Shown here: piece after piece, positions 37,910 through 48,436 of the stretch
Numbering within the stretch: the stretch's first letter is position 1
How the letters are laid out: every line of letters starts with the position of its first letter
Assembly: GCA_014284505.1 (NCBI GenBank)
Contig: JAAFYY010000001.1
Span: 4,836,001-4,900,000 of the forward strand
DNA from: Streptacidiphilus sp. 4-A2
GTDB taxonomy: Bacteria > Actinomycetota > Actinomycetes > Streptomycetales > Streptomycetaceae
Length of the DNA stretch: 64,000 nt
Reading direction: 5' to 3'
The notes under the pieces: generated by a model
What the model saw: the letters and a program-made list of their open reading frames with translations, nothing else
Told to the model about the DNA's origin: nothing
The model's database searches: none
Made by a program: the position numbers and the translations under genes

Positions 37910-39031
37910 TCAGCCGCGTCCGGCCAGCCGCCGCAGCTCCACCAGCTCCTCCTCGCCCGCGCCCAACTCACCTGCGTGCTCCAGCAGTTCGGTGATGTCC
38001 TGCTGGCGTCCCCACTGCCGCAGGAACTCCGCGTAGGCCATCAGCGCCTGGAGGTCGCCCGCCTCCACCCCGTTGCGGTAGCACTCCTCGGCGGAGCGGC
38101 GGTCCTTGCGGTCCTCGTGGATCAGCGCCAGGTTCAGCCAGGCGTTGGACTCGCCCTGGGCCGCGGCCGCCTGGTACTCGTCCACCGCCTCGTCGAAGCG
38201 CTCGTGGTCGGCCAGGTACAGCGCGAAGTCGAAGTGCGCACCCGGCTCGTCCTCCGCCAGCGCCCGGCGGAACTCGCCCTCGGCCGCCCGCTGCTCCTCG
38301 CCGTTGCCGTGCTCGGCGCAGAAGTTGGCCCAGGCCAGCCGCGCCCCCTCGACCCCGTCGGCCAGCGCGTCGCCCAGGTGCTCCCGGGCCGCGTCCAGCC
38401 GGCCCACCAGCTGCTCCGCCTCGGCCATCGGCACCAGCACCGAGCGCACCCCGGCGTCCAGGCCGCGCACCAGCCACGGCAGCGCCCGCTCCGGGTCGTC
38501 GGCCTCCAGGTGCAGCCGGCCCAGGTTGCCCAGCGCCATCAGGTCGCCGCGCTCGACGGCCAGCAGCAGCACCTCCTCCGCCTCGGTCTGCCGGGAGGGG
38601 TCCTCGCTGAGGAAGACCCCGAAGTCGTTCAGCGCCTCGGTGTCGCCGGTGGCGATGGCCCGGCGGTACCACTCCTCGCCGCGCTCGCGGTCCCCCATCT
38701 CGTCGGCCAGCACCGCCGCCGTCCACAGGGTGACATCGCGGCCGCCCCGGCCGGCGGCCTCCAGCGCCTCCAGCGCCTCCTCCGGCTCCTCCAACTCCAG
38801 CAGCAGGACTGCCAGTGCCTCATAGGCCGCGACAGTGCCGCCGTCCGCCGTCTTCTGGAGGATCTCCAGCGCGGCGTCCACGTCCTGCCACTCCTCGACC
38901 AGGTCGAGCAGCTTGTCCGCGACCTCGTCGTGCCTGCTGTCCCACGCCCGCGCGTACAACTCCAGGGCGGCTGCGTGGTTCCCCTCGGCGGCCTCTTGGT
39001 CCGCTCGCTGTACGAGAACCTGGTCGAGCAT
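37910..39031 (-). CDS. TPR/Sel1-like repeat protein
   Basis: An intact 373-residue all-helical protein from ATG 39031 (MLDQVLVQRADQEAAEGNHA). Repeats of about 34-36 residues have the TPR pattern, for example DDPERALPWLVRGLDAGVRS, DRERGEEWYRRAIATGDTEA and ERFDEAVDEYQAAAAQGESN. It is strongly acidic. There is no signal peptide or catalytic motif; it is probably a cytoplasmic scaffold. Partner unknown. Confidence 0.8.
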   Translation of the reverse strand: MLDQVLVQRADQEAAEGNHAAALELYARAWDSRHDEVADKLLDLVEEWQDVDAALEILQKTADGGTVAAYEALAVLLLELEEPEEALEALEAAGRGGRDVTLWTAAVLADEMGDRERGEEWYRRAIATGDTEALNDFGVFLSEDPSRQTEAEEVLLLAVERGDLMALGNLGRLHLEADDPERALPWLVRGLDAGVRSVLVPMAEAEQLVGRLDAAREHLGDALADGVEGARLAWANFCAEHGNGEEQRAAEGEFRRALAEDEPGAHFDFALYLADHERFDEAVDEYQAAAAQGESNAWLNLALIHEDRKDRRSAEECYRNGVEAGDLQALMAYAEFLRQWGRQQDITELLEHAGELGAGEEELVELRRLAGRG

Positions 39032-39209
39032 GGTGTGTCCCTTCGGCGGTAGTGTCACCCCAAGTATGGGGACTCCCGGCCGTCCCGGCGCCGCCGACCT
39101 GCGCCTGGCGGCGGCAGGCGGCTCCCGGGAGGCGTCCGGGGCGTGCCCGGGACGGCACCCGGGCAGTGTCCCGGCGGCATCCCGGCGGGCGGACAGGGGA
39201 CGGTGGGCG

Positions 39210-40082
39210 ATGGGCAAGGGCACGGTGGGCGGCTGGCGCGAGGTCGCCGCGGGGGTGTTCCAGCGGCGCTACCAGCCGGTGGACGTGACGGTGTGCGCGA
39301 TCGTGGGCGCGGACGGCATCGCCGTGGTGGACACCCGGTGCAGCCTGGCCGAGGCCCGGGAGCTGCGGGAACACCTGCGGCAGCTGTCGTCCGCGCCGGT
39401 GCGCTGGGTGGTGAACACCCACGCCCACTGGGACCACGTCTGGGGCAACGCGGAGTTCACCGCGCCCCGGCAGCTGCCGCCCGCGCAGCTGTGGGCGCAC
39501 ACCGCCGCCGCCGCGGAGATGGCCCGCTCCCGGGACGGCGACCCGGAGGCCGCGGCCTTCAAGGCCGAGCTGGCGGCCGAGGACCCGACGTGGGCGGCGC
39601 GGATGGCCGAACTGGTGGAGGCCGTGCCGGAGCACACCGTCGACACCGCGCACACCCTGGATCTGGGCGACCGCTCGGTGCGGCTGCTGCACACCGGACG
39701 CGGGCACACCGACGGCGACCTGGTGCTGCACCTGCCGGAGGCGGACACCCTGCTGGTGGGGGACCTGGTGGAGGAGTCCGGGCCGCCCTCCTTCGGCTCC
39801 GACAGCTATCCGCTGGAGTGGGCGCCGACGCTGGACGCGCTGCTCACCCGCTGCGGCCCGGGCACGGTGCTGGTCCCCGGCCACGGCGAGCCGGTGGACA
39901 GCGCGTTCGTCCGGGCGCAGCGGGACCGGATCCGGGCGGTGGCGGACCACTGCGCGGCGCTGCACGCCGCCGGGGTGCCGCTGGCCGAGGCTCTGGCGGC
40001 CGAGGGCTGGGCCTACGACCCCGAGGAGCTGGGCGCCGCCGTCGAGCGCGGCTACGCCCAGCTGGACGGCGCCCTGGCCTGA
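39210..40082 (+). CDS. MBL-fold metallo-hydrolase
   Basis: An intact 290-residue metallo-beta-lactamase-fold enzyme. The metal site is VVNTHAHWDHVWGN (HxHxDH), with HTGRGHTDGDLVLHLPEAD (third His and bridging Asp region) and VLVPGHGEPVDSAFV (last His). Substrate unknown; quinoprotein/glyoxalase-II-like relatives are common. ATG 39210. It is divergent from the TPR gene with 178 bases between them. Confidence 0.85.
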   Translation: MGKGTVGGWREVAAGVFQRRYQPVDVTVCAIVGADGIAVVDTRCSLAEARELREHLRQLSSAPVRWVVNTHAHWDHVWGNAEFTAPRQLPPAQLWAHTAAAAEMARSRDGDPEAAAFKAELAAEDPTWAARMAELVEAVPEHTVDTAHTLDLGDRSVRLLHTGRGHTDGDLVLHLPEADTLLVGDLVEESGPPSFGSDSYPLEWAPTLDALLTRCGPGTVLVPGHGEPVDSAFVRAQRDRIRAVADHCAALHAAGVPLAEALAAEGWAYDPEELGAAVERGYAQLDGALA

Positions 40083-40088
40083 CCGGGG

Positions 40089-40121
40089 CCTGACCCGGGC
40101 CTGACCCGGGCCTGACCCGGG
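40089..40121. repeat. Three 11-bp tandem repeats CCTGACCCGGG
   Basis: Perfect copies at 40089, 40100 and 40111, between the convergent MBL and oxidoreductase genes. Confidence 0.9.
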
Positions 40122-40133
40122 CCGCCGGCCGGG

Positions 40134-41150
40134 CTACTTGCCGGCCCGGACCTCGATCAGCACCTTGCCGACAACCGCGCCCTGCACCGCGTCGTGGGCG
40201 TCGGCGGTGCGCTCCAGCGGGTAGCGGTGCCAGGGCAGTCCGGCCTCCGCTCCCCCGCGCAGCGCGCCCTCGGCCACGGCCCGCCCGATCGCGGCGACCG
40301 CGTTCAGCTTCGCCTCCAGCGGGATGGTGTAGATCAACACCCCGTGCCAGCTGAGGTTACGAGTCATCAATTCGCGTACTGGCAACGTCACTTCGGCACC
40401 GCTTCCGTCGGCGTAGAAGGCGACGGCGCCGTTGGGGGCCAGTACCGAGACGTCCAGCGGGGCGTTGCCGGCCGTGGCGACCTCGACCACCAGGTCCACC
40501 CCGCCCGGGGCGAGCGCGCGGATGGCGGCCGCGGCGTCCCCGGCCCGGTAGTCGACGGTGTGGTGCGCCCCGGCGGCCCGCGCCAGCGCCGCCTTCTCCG
40601 GGCCGCTGACCGTGCTGAGCACGGTGGCCCCGGCCCAGCGGGCGAGTTGGATCGCGGCATTGCCGACCGCCCCGGCGCCGCCCGCGACCAGCACGGTACG
40701 TCCGGCGAGAGCGCCGGGGGCCAGCCGCTCCGGCCCGCCCGCGCCCAGGGTCAGCGCCCGGTGCGCGGTCATCGCCGGGATGCCCAGGCCGGCGCCGAGT
40801 TCCAACGAGGCGTTGTCCGGCAGCGGCACGGCCTGCCGTTCGGGCAGCACCAGGTACTCCTGGGCGGTGCCGTCGGCGCGCTGCCACGCGGCCTCCCACA
40901 GCCAGACCCGCTCGCCCAGACGTGCACCGGCCACGCCCGGGCCGACCGCGTCGACCACACCGGAGCCGTCCTGGTTCGGCACCTGTTCCGGCTCGCCGCC
41001 CCCGGCGCTGCGGCGCTTCCAGTCGGTCGGGTTGACCCCGGACAGGCTTACCCTGACCCGGACTTCGCCCGGTCCGGGCTCGGGCACCGGCCGCTCGCGC
41101 AGTTCCAGGACGTCGGATCCACCGCTGCGGGTGTAGATGATTGATTTCAC
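40134..41150 (-). CDS. NADPH:quinone reductase-like zinc-independent MDR oxidoreductase
   Basis: An intact 338-residue medium-chain dehydrogenase. GTG 41150 begins KSIIYTRSGGSDVLELRERP; then VPEPGPGEVRVRVSLSGVNP (GroES-like fold), PNQDGSGVVDAVG, and the NADPH-binding TVLVAGGAGAVGNAAIQLAR. The zinc-binding cysteines are absent, as in quinone reductases of the QOR group. It probably reduces quinones or enones using NADPH. Confidence 0.85.
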   Translation of the reverse strand: MKSIIYTRSGGSDVLELRERPVPEPGPGEVRVRVSLSGVNPTDWKRRSAGGGEPEQVPNQDGSGVVDAVGPGVAGARLGERVWLWEAAWQRADGTAQEYLVLPERQAVPLPDNASLELGAGLGIPAMTAHRALTLGAGGPERLAPGALAGRTVLVAGGAGAVGNAAIQLARWAGATVLSTVSGPEKAALARAAGAHHTVDYRAGDAAAAIRALAPGGVDLVVEVATAGNAPLDVSVLAPNGAVAFYADGSGAEVTLPVRELMTRNLSWHGVLIYTIPLEAKLNAVAAIGRAVAEGALRGGAEAGLPWHRYPLERTADAHDAVQGAVVGKVLIEVRAGK

Positions 41151-41408
41151 GACCGTCGACAAGGGCCTCCGGTGGCGTTTTGTTCCCATTCCGGGCCGGG
41201 GTCGCCCGACAGGGGGGCGGGCGCGCCCCCTTCGCACTCCAAGTTCACTCGATTGCCGACAACTGATCGGTGCTTGAACTGCCGAACGGTCACATACTGG
41301 TCCCTGTCAACTTCTTGTGCCTGCCTCGGGTCTGCTTGTCCGGCGGAGCGCACCATCCCCGGCGGGTTCGGCCACGAGCACGGTCACTCACCGGAGAAGA
41401 GGCGTTCC

Positions 41409-42028
41409 ATGTCATCACCCGCGCAGCAAGCGCCGCGCACCACCGCCCCGCAGCCGTCTCGATCGCGGACCCCGCTCCGCTCGGGCTGGCCGCATTCGCC
41501 CATGACCACACTGGTCCTCAGCTCGTTCAACGCGGGATTCCTCAACGTGTCAGCCTCGGCCGTGGTCCTGCCACTGGCTCTGTTCTATGGCGGCATCACC
41601 CAACTCCTGTCCGGGATGTGGGAGTTCCGCAGAGGCAACACTTCGGAGCCACCGCCTTCAGCTCCTTCGGGGCGTTCTGGCTGTCCTACTACGCACTGGT
41701 CAAGGGCACCCTGCCGGGCCTGACCGGCTCGACCGCGGCCAACACCGGCAACGCGGTAGGGCTGTTCCTGCTGGTGTGGGGTGTCTTCACGCTCTATATG
41801 ACAATCGCCGCGCTGCGGGTGAACAAGGCCGTACTGGCGGTCTTCGTCGCGCTGACGATCACCTTCGTGGTGCTCGCCATCGGCGCCTTCACCGCGCAGA
41901 ACAACATCACCAAGGCCGGCGGCTGGCTGGGCCTGCTGACCGGTCTGGTCGCCTGGTACGCATCCTTCGCCGGGGTGGCCGCGTCCACCTTCGGTCGCCC
42001 GGTGGTGCCGACCGGCCCCGCCGAGTAG
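41409..42028 (+). CDS. GPR1/FUN34/YaaH-type acetate transporter (frameshifted)
   Basis: Six-helix acetate/succinate uptake channel family. ATG 41409 (MSSPAQQAPRTTAPQPS). After repair: ADPAPLGLAAFA, MTTLVLSSFNAGFLN, VVLPLALFYGGITQLLSGMW, EFRRGNT, FGATAFSSFGAFWLSYYALV, NAVGLFLLVWGVFTLYMTIA and GGWLGLLTGLVAWYASFAGV. The proline-containing first helix and the FGATAFSSFGAFWLSY signature are diagnostic. Breaks occur near 41450, 41500 and 41640. About 206 residues. Confidence 0.85.
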
Positions 42029-42041
42029 CAGTACCAGCCGG

Positions 42042-42076
42042 CAGCGGCGGTCCCGGGCTCCCCGGGGCCGCCGCTG
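42042..42076 (+). terminator. Terminator hairpin after the acetate transporter
   Basis: Sixteen-base arms CAGCGGCGGTCCCGGG and CCCGGGGCCGCCGCTG, with one mismatch and a three-base loop. Confidence 0.8.
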
Positions 42077-42595
42077 TCGTGCGTGCGTACGCGCATGCGC
42101 GCCGCGCCGCGCCCGGCCGGGCAGGCGGGAGGAGGCCGGCGGGGTGCACACACGGCAGCGGCGGCCCCGGCCCGGCGGCCTGCACCACGGCGGCCGAGTT
42201 CGCAACCGCTGCGCCGGAAAGCACCCGGACGGCCTACAGTCCGGCAACCGCCGCCGGGGCCGCCGACGGCCGGAAACCCACCGCCGAACCACCGGGAATC
42301 CGTGACCCGCCGCCCGCCCGCCACCGCCCGCCGCGCAGCGTGCGCACCGGCCCCGGCCGTCTCCCGTCCGGCCGCGACGGCCTGACCTGCGCGGGCCGTT
42401 CCCGGCGCGGCGGCCACGTGCAACCAGGTCGCCGCCGCGCGCCCGCAGTACGATCGACAGAGCGTTCGGAGTCGCCGCCCCGTGGGGCCGCCACTCCCAC
42501 CCGTTCGGTCCCGCGGCGGCATACGCCAGTAGGACTTCAGAGGGATACCAGGAGGCGAATCCCAACCAGAGGGTGACCAGGTCGCTGGAGGCCGC
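42077..42595. other. Intergenic region without a supported gene
   Basis: 519 bases before the PAP2 gene. Open frames here on both strands have no recognisable domains and poor codon patterns. No tRNA, palindrome or clear promoter motif was seen. Confidence 0.5.
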
Positions 42596-43827
42596 ATGGC
42601 AGACTACTTCTCCATGGGGAAGCCTGAGGTGGACCATGACGGCGGTACGACCGCCGTGGCAGCGCGCCCGGGTTCCGTCGCCGCTGACGGAGCCACTCGC
42701 GCAGCCGTAAGCCGTCCGCTCCGGGTCCGCCTGGTTCGCGGTTTCCTGCGCCCGCTGCTGGGGCACTTCCGCGATCCGGGCAGACCGCAGGTGTGGTTCG
42801 AGCTGGTCCTGATCGGCTTCAGTTACTGGATCTACTCGCTGGTCCGCAACGCCGTCCCGGAGATGGAGGCGCGGGCACAGAGCAACGCGCACTCCGTCTG
42901 GAACTTGGAGCAGCACCTCGGTATCGCCTACGAGGACCGGATCAACCACGCCTTCGACTCGGTGACCTGGCTGATCACCGGCATGGACTACTACTACGCC
43001 ACCTTGCACTTCATCATGACCATCGGCGTGCTGGTGTGGCTGTTCCGCAAACACCCGGGCGCTACGCGCCGGCCAGGCTCGCGCTGTTCGTGACCACCGC
43101 GGTGGCGCTGCTGGGCTACTACTTCTACCCGTTGGCGCCACCCCGGCTGATGACCGGCACGACCTTCGTCGACACCGTCGCCGAGCACCACACCTGGGGC
43201 TCGATGGCCTCCGGCGACATGTCGCAGGTCTCCAACCAGTTCGCGGCCATGCCGTCGATGCATATCGGCTGGTCCCTGTGGTGCGGACTGACCATCGCCT
43301 TCCTCGCGCGACGGCGCTGGGTCAAGCTGCTGGGGGTGCTCTACCCCCTGGTCACGCTGGTGGTGATTGTCGCCAGCGCCAACCACTTCTTCATGGACGC
43401 CCTGGCCGGGGCCATGTGCACGCTCCTCGGCCTGGTCGTGTCCCGGCTGGCCTACGGACGCTGGGCCTACGCCTTCCCGCGTGACCGTGCGGCGCGGCCG
43501 ACCGAAGGAACCGCGGCGCAGGACGACCGGCACGGCGAGCGGCACAGCGGCCGGGACGACGGCCCGGACGACGGCCCCACCGGGGGCGGCGTGGACGGGG
43601 GCGGCGTGGACGGGGGCGCGGCCGGACCGGCCCCGGTGCGGGCCGCCGTCGGCAGAGCCAGGGAGCAGACCGCCGCCGGTGAGCAGCAGACGGCCGGGAA
43701 GCAGACGGCCGGGCAACAGACGCCACCGGCCCAGCCCGACCCGGCGCCCCAGCCGGGCGCCGAGCGCCGGGGCCCGGAGCGCTCGGCAGCCGAACCTGAG
43801 CGCCCCAAAGTCCCGGCTCACCCGTAA
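42596..43827 (+). CDS. PAP2-family membrane phosphatase / inositolphosphotransferase-like (one frameshift)
   Basis: Membrane protein with six helices and a long hydrophilic Gly/Asp/Gln-rich tail (from about residue 300). ATG 42596 or 42614. Segments include VWFELVLIGFSYWIYSLVRN, YYYATLHFIMTIGVLVWLFR, LFVTTAVALLGYYFYPLAPP, FAAMPSMHIGWSLWCGLTIA (PSMH motif) and VIVASANHFFMDALAGAMCT (NHFxxD). These are the core PAP2 residues, His then His-Asp, of lipid phosphatases and AUR1-like inositolphosphotransferases. One base lost near 43060 breaks the frame. It ends one base before the convergent glnE stop. Confidence 0.85.
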
Positions 43828-43828
43828 C

Positions 43829-46800
43829 TCACCCGTAGAACAGTTCTTCCACCACCACCCGGGCCCGGCGCGCCGAGCGCCGGTAGTCGTCGACCATCTC
43901 CCCCGCGTGCCCGGTTCCGTAGCCGAGGTAGCGGGCCACCCCGTCCAGCTCCCGGGGCTCCCCGGGGAAGCTGTCGCCGGCGCGGCCGCGCACCAGCATC
44001 ACCGCGTTGCGCACCCGGCCGGCCTGGACCCAGGCGGCGTCCAGGTCGGCGGCGGCGTCCGGGGCGATCAGCTCCGCGGCGACGGCTGCCGCCAGCGCCT
44101 CCCTGGTCCGGGTGGTACGCAGGCCCTCGACCCGGTGGCCGTGCTGGAGCTGGAGCAGCTGCACCGTCCATTCGACGTCGGCCAGCCCGCCGGGGCCGAG
44201 CTTGGTATGGGTGGTCGGGTCCGCGCCGCGCGGCATCCGCTCGGTCTCGACCCGGGCCTTGAGCCGCCGGATCTCCAGCAGCTGCCCCGTCGAGGCCCTC
44301 GGCGGGGTAGCGCAGCGGGTCGGCCAGCTCGACGAAGGCCGCGCCCAGGGCCTGGTCCCGGCGACCGGGCGGGCCCGCAGCAGCGCCTGGCTCTCCAGGG
44401 CCGCGACCAGCGCCGGTAGTAGGCGGCGTAGGAGGCCAGGGTGCGCACCAGCGGGCCCTGCCGGCCCTCCGGCCGCAGATCGGCGTCGATCAGCAGCGGC
44501 GGTTCGGTCGAGGGCAACTGGAGCAGCCGGCGTACCTCCTCGAACACATGCCGGGCCGCCTTGGCCGCCTGGGTCTCGTCCGCCCCGGGCAGCGGGTCAT
44601 GGACGAACATCACGTCGGCGTCGCTGCCGTAGCCCAGCTCGGCGCCGCCGAAGCGGCCCATGCCGACGATCGCCAGCCGGGTCGGCAGCGGCCCGCCGAC
44701 GATCCGCTCCAGCGCGGTCGTGCAGGCGGTCAGCGCCCCGGCGAGGGCGGCGGTGTTGAGGTCGGTGAGCGCCTCCGCGGCCGCGCCCTCCCCGAGCCGG
44801 CCGAGCACGTCGGCGGCGGCGGTGCGGAACAGCTCCCGGCGGCGCACCGAGCGGGCGGCGGAGACCGCCGCCGGGGCCCCGGCCGCGCGGCCGACCGCGG
44901 ACCCGACCTCCCGGTCCAGCGCGGCCCGGCCGCGCGGCTGAAGGCCGTCGCTGTCGCCGAGCAGGGCGACCGCCTCGGGGGCGCGCAGCAGCAGGTCGGG
45001 CGCGAGCCGGCCGGAGGAGAGGATCCGGGCCAGGTTCTCCGCGGTGGCGCCCTCGTCCCGCAGCAGCCGCAGGTACCAGGGCGTGGAGCCGAGGCTCTCG
45101 GAGACCTTGCGGAAGTTCAGCAGCCCGCGTCCGGGTCGGCGGAGTCGGCGAACCAGCCGAGCATCACCGGCAGCAGGGTGCGTTGCAGGGCGGCGCGGCG
45201 GCTGACGCCGGAGGCCAGCGCCTGGAGGTGGCGCAGCGCGTCGACCGGATCGCGGTAGCCGAGAGCGGCCAGCCGGGTGCGGGCGGCGTCGGCGCTCAGC
45301 CCGCTGCGCTGCCCGGCACCCTCGCGGGCGGCGCCCTCCCGGACGGGGGCCTGCGGGCTGGTGCCCAGGTGGCCTGCCAGCGCCGACTCGTCCGCGCCGA
45401 GCCGGGCGACGGCGTCCAGCAGCGGCCGGTAGAACAGCTTCTCGTGCAGCCGGCGGACCTCACGGGCATGCCGGCGCCACTCGCGGTTGAGCTCGCCGAC
45501 CGGGTCGGTGCGCATGCCCAGCGAGCGGCCGAGACGGCGCAGGTCGTCCTCGCCGGTGGGCAGCAGATGGGTGCGGCGCAGCTGGAACAGCTGGATCCGG
45601 TGCTCCATGGCACGCAGGAACCGGTAGGCGTCGTCCAGCGAGGCGGCGTCGGCCCGGCCCACATAGCCGCCGGCGGAGAGGTCGGCCAGGGCGGTGAGCG
45701 TGTTCGGGCTGCGCAGGCTGTCGTCGGCGCGGCCGTGCACCAGTTGCAGCAGCTGGACCGAGAACTCCACGTCGCGCAGGCCGCCGGGGCCCAGCTTCAG
45801 CTCCCGCTCGACCTCGGCGGCGGGGATCGCCTCGATCACCCGCCGCCGCATCTGCTGCACGTCCTGGACGAAGTTCTCGCGGTCCGCGGCGTGCCACACC
45901 AGCGGGGTCACCGCCGCCAGATAGGCCCGGCCGAGCTCGGCGTCACCGGCCACCGGGCGGGCCTTGAGCAGGGCCTGGAACTCCCAGGTCTTGGCCCAGC
46001 GCTGGTAGTAGGCGAGGTGGCTGCCGAGGGTGCGCACCAGCGGGCCGTTCTTGCCCTCGGGGCGCAGGTTGGCGTCCACCGGCCAGATGGTGCCCTCGCG
46101 GGTGCTGTCCGAGCAGAGCCGCATCAGCCGGGCGGCGAGCCGGGTGGCGGCCCGCACGGCCCTGCCGTCGGCGTCGGGGTGGCGTTCCACCTGCCCGGCG
46201 GGTTCGCGGGGTTCGGCGACAAAGACGACGTCCACATCGGAGACGTAGTTGAGCTCGCCGCCGCCGCACTTGCCCATGGCGATCACGGCGAGCCGGCAGA
46301 CCGCGGCGGCCTCCGGATCCTCCTCCCGGGCGATGTCCAGGGCGGCGTGCAGGGTGGCTCCGGCGAGGTCGGCCAGTTCGGCTGCGGTCTGGCCGATCCC
46401 GATGGTGCCGGTCAGGTCGCGGGCGGCGATGCCGAGCAGGCAGCGGCGGTAGCCGGTGCGCAGCGCGTCGGCGCGCGGGCCGGTCGTCGGGTCGTCCCAG
46501 ATGTGCGCGTACAGGGTGCGCAGGAACTCCTCCGGCCCCGGGTGGATGTCGCGGACCTCGAAGGTGACCAGGGCGTGCCAGTCGTGCGGGTGCCGGGCGA
46601 GGTGGTCGCCGAGGGCGGCGCTGGCGCCGAGCACGCCGAGCAGCCGGTCGCGCAGCGGCTTGCTGGTGGTGAGCGTGTCCAGCAGGGTGTGCCGGTCGTC
46701 CGGGGTGCAGGCCTCGGCCAGCCGGGCGAGGCCGAGCAGCGCGAGGTCGGGGTCGGCGGTGGCGGCGAGGGCGTCGATCAGCACGGAGTCGCCGGAGTGC

Positions 46801-46979
46801 TGTGCCAGCGCGGGTTCGGCCAGCCGCCGCACCGCGGCCTCCGGATCGGTGAAGCCGCGGCGGACCAGCCGCGCGGCCGGGTTGCTGCGCCGGGTGCCGC
46901 GGCCGGGCGTCGCCGCGCCGGGCACGGCATCCCCGCGCGCGGCGTCCCCGCGTGCCGACTCACTGCGTGCTGCGTCCAA
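43829..46979 (-). CDS. glnE: Bifunctional glutamine synthetase adenylyltransferase/deadenylylase (frameshifted)
   Basis: Controls type I glutamine synthetase by adding or removing AMP. Two nucleotidyltransferase domains are seen, each with G-x-G...D-x-D: VIAMGKCGGGELNYVSDVDV (N-terminal half, deadenylylase) and AIVGMGRFGGAELGYGSDAD (C-terminal half, adenylylase). Each is followed by a helical domain with LKLGPGGLRDVEFSVQLLQL or KLGPGGLADVEWTVQLLQLQ. PVDANLRPEGKNGPLVRTLG and IDADLRPEGRQGPLVRTLAS also repeat. Breaks lie near 45118, 44415, 44380 and 44290; about 1,050 codons after repair. The start is a TTG at 46979. The gene is divergent from an acyltransferase across a 31-bp palindrome. Confidence 0.92.
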
Positions 46980-47108
46980 GGCGGTACCCCTCTACCTCTC
47001 CGGCACTGGTCCGACGCTGACACCGGTTCGACGCCCGAACAGAATCCGAGACTACGTGCCCCTGACCGGTTCTTCCCTCCCGGGCTGCCGTGACTCCTTC
47101 CCGGGCCC

Positions 47109-47139
47109 GGCCGTTGTACCGGGCCCCGGTACAACGGCC
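47109..47139. promoter_or_regulatory. 31-bp perfect palindrome between divergent glnE and acyltransferase genes
   Basis: Fifteen-base arms GGCCGTTGTACCGGG (47109-47123) and CCCGGTACAACGGCC (47125-47139) around one central C. It lies 130 bases before the glnE start and 54 before the acyltransferase GTG, upstream of both, so an operator is likelier than a terminator. The cognate regulator is unknown. Confidence 0.6.
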
Positions 47140-47192
47140 CGTCCGACCGGGTCCGACCTGGTCCGACCGAGCCCCGCCGAGGGAGGCCGCGC

Positions 47193-48366
47193 GTGGATCC
47201 CCGTGGGGCGGACGGCCGCCGCGAGGCCCTGACCTCGCTCACCGGGCTGCGCTTCTGGGCGGCGCTGCTGGTGGTGGCGTACCACCTGAGCCGCGAGTAC
47301 CACCGGCTGCCGCTGGTCAGCCCGCTGGTCTGGTACGGCCGGGACGGCGTCACCTTCTTCTTCGTGCTGTCCGGCTTTGTGCTCGCCTGGTCCGGCGCCG
47401 GGCCCGCGGTCCCGGACCGGGTGTTCTACTGGCGGCGGTTCGCCCGGATCTGGCCGCTGCACCTGCTGACCACCGGGCTGGCCCTGGCGGTCACCGCGCT
47501 GCTGGGCGCGGCGCTGCCGCTGGCCGCCGCGCTGTGGTCGCTGCCGCTGCTCCAGGCGTGGGCCCCGGCCGAGGTGTACGGCGGCAATCCGGCCGCCTGG
47601 TCGCTCAGTGCCGAGGCCTGGTTCTATCTGCTGACCCCGCGCTGCTGCGGTTCCTGCGGCGGCGCGGCGACCGGGCGCTGACCCTGCTGGCGGCCGGGGC
47701 CTGCGCGGCCGGTGCGGGCTGGTGGCTGTGCGGCGCGTGGGCCGGCTCGCCGACGACCCGCGAGTGGCTGCTGGACTATCTGCCCCTGGCCCGGACGCCG
47801 CAGTTCCTGCTGGGCGCGGTGGCGGCGGTGGCGGTGCGGCGCGGGCTGCGGCCGCCGGTCGGCCTCGGTGGCGCGGCGGGCGCGGTGCTGCTGTGGCACG
47901 CGGCGCTGATCCCCTGGTCCGCCGCGGTGCCGGACTCCCGCTGGTACAGCCCGTACAGCGGCTCGCAGGCGCTGGTCGCGCCGCTGTTCGCGCTGCTGGT
48001 CGCGGCGGCGGCGGTGCGCGACACGCGCCTCCCGGGCAGGCCCGGCTTTCTCGGCTGCGGGGTGATGCGGCGGCTGGGGCACTGGTCCTTCGCCTGGTAC
48101 CTGGTGCACCAGAGCTGCCTGCGGCTGGTGCTGCTGCTGTGCGGGCCGCCGCACAGTGTGCGGGCGGCGGCCGTGGGCTGGCTGCTGGTCGCCGCCGCCA
48201 GCCTGGGGCTGGCGGGCGCGCTCCACCAGTGGGTCGAGCGGCCGCTGGAGCGGCGGCTGCGCGCGCTCGGCCCGCAGCCGCCCGGGCGCGGCGTGCCGGG
48301 CCCGGTGGTTCCCGGGCCCGGCACGCCGGGAGCGTGGTTCCGGCGAAGCCGGGTCAACTGCTCTGA
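47193..48366 (+). CDS. Acyltransferase-3 family membrane protein (frameshifted)
   Basis: Integral membrane O-acyltransferase with about ten helices, of the OafA/acyltransferase-3 group that modifies surface sugars or secondary metabolites. GTG 47193; ALTSLTGLRFWAALLVVAYH holds the family's R and catalytic H. Then GRDGVTFFFVLSGFVLAW, FYWRRFARIWPLHLLTTGLA, SAEAWFYLLTP, and after a break near 47637 LRFLRRRGDRALTLLAAGAC, RTPQFLLGAVAAVAVRRGLR and HWSFAWYLVHQSCLRLVLLL. The end is uncertain: one frame runs on into the next gene, but a further shift near 48310 gives a stop at 48366. Confidence 0.8.
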
Positions 48367-48374
48367 TCGAGGCT

Positions 48375-48434
48375 GCTCCGGTCGGAGCCGCTCCGGTCGG
48401 AGGTGCTCCGGTCGGAGGTGCTCCGGTCGGATCC
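48375..48434. repeat. Four 15-bp tandem repeats GCTCCGGTCGGAGGT
   Basis: Copies at 48375, 48390, 48405 and 48420, with changes only in the last three bases. Each contains the half-palindrome CTCCGGTCGGAG. They lie exactly between the convergent acyltransferase and DUF3344 genes, where they could fold into repeated hairpins. Confidence 0.85.
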
Positions 48435-48436
48435 GG

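Noticed and set aside
41794..42597. Minus-strand 267-codon open frame over the acetate transporter and the following gap
   Set aside because: It runs antisense through a clearly coding transporter gene, has no known domain and has Arg/Pro/Gly-skewed shadow composition.
45183..47093. Plus-strand 636-codon open frame opposite glnE
   Set aside because: Shadow of glnE; Gly/Ala/Val/Gln-rich with no recognisable domain, while the minus strand carries clear GlnE motifs.
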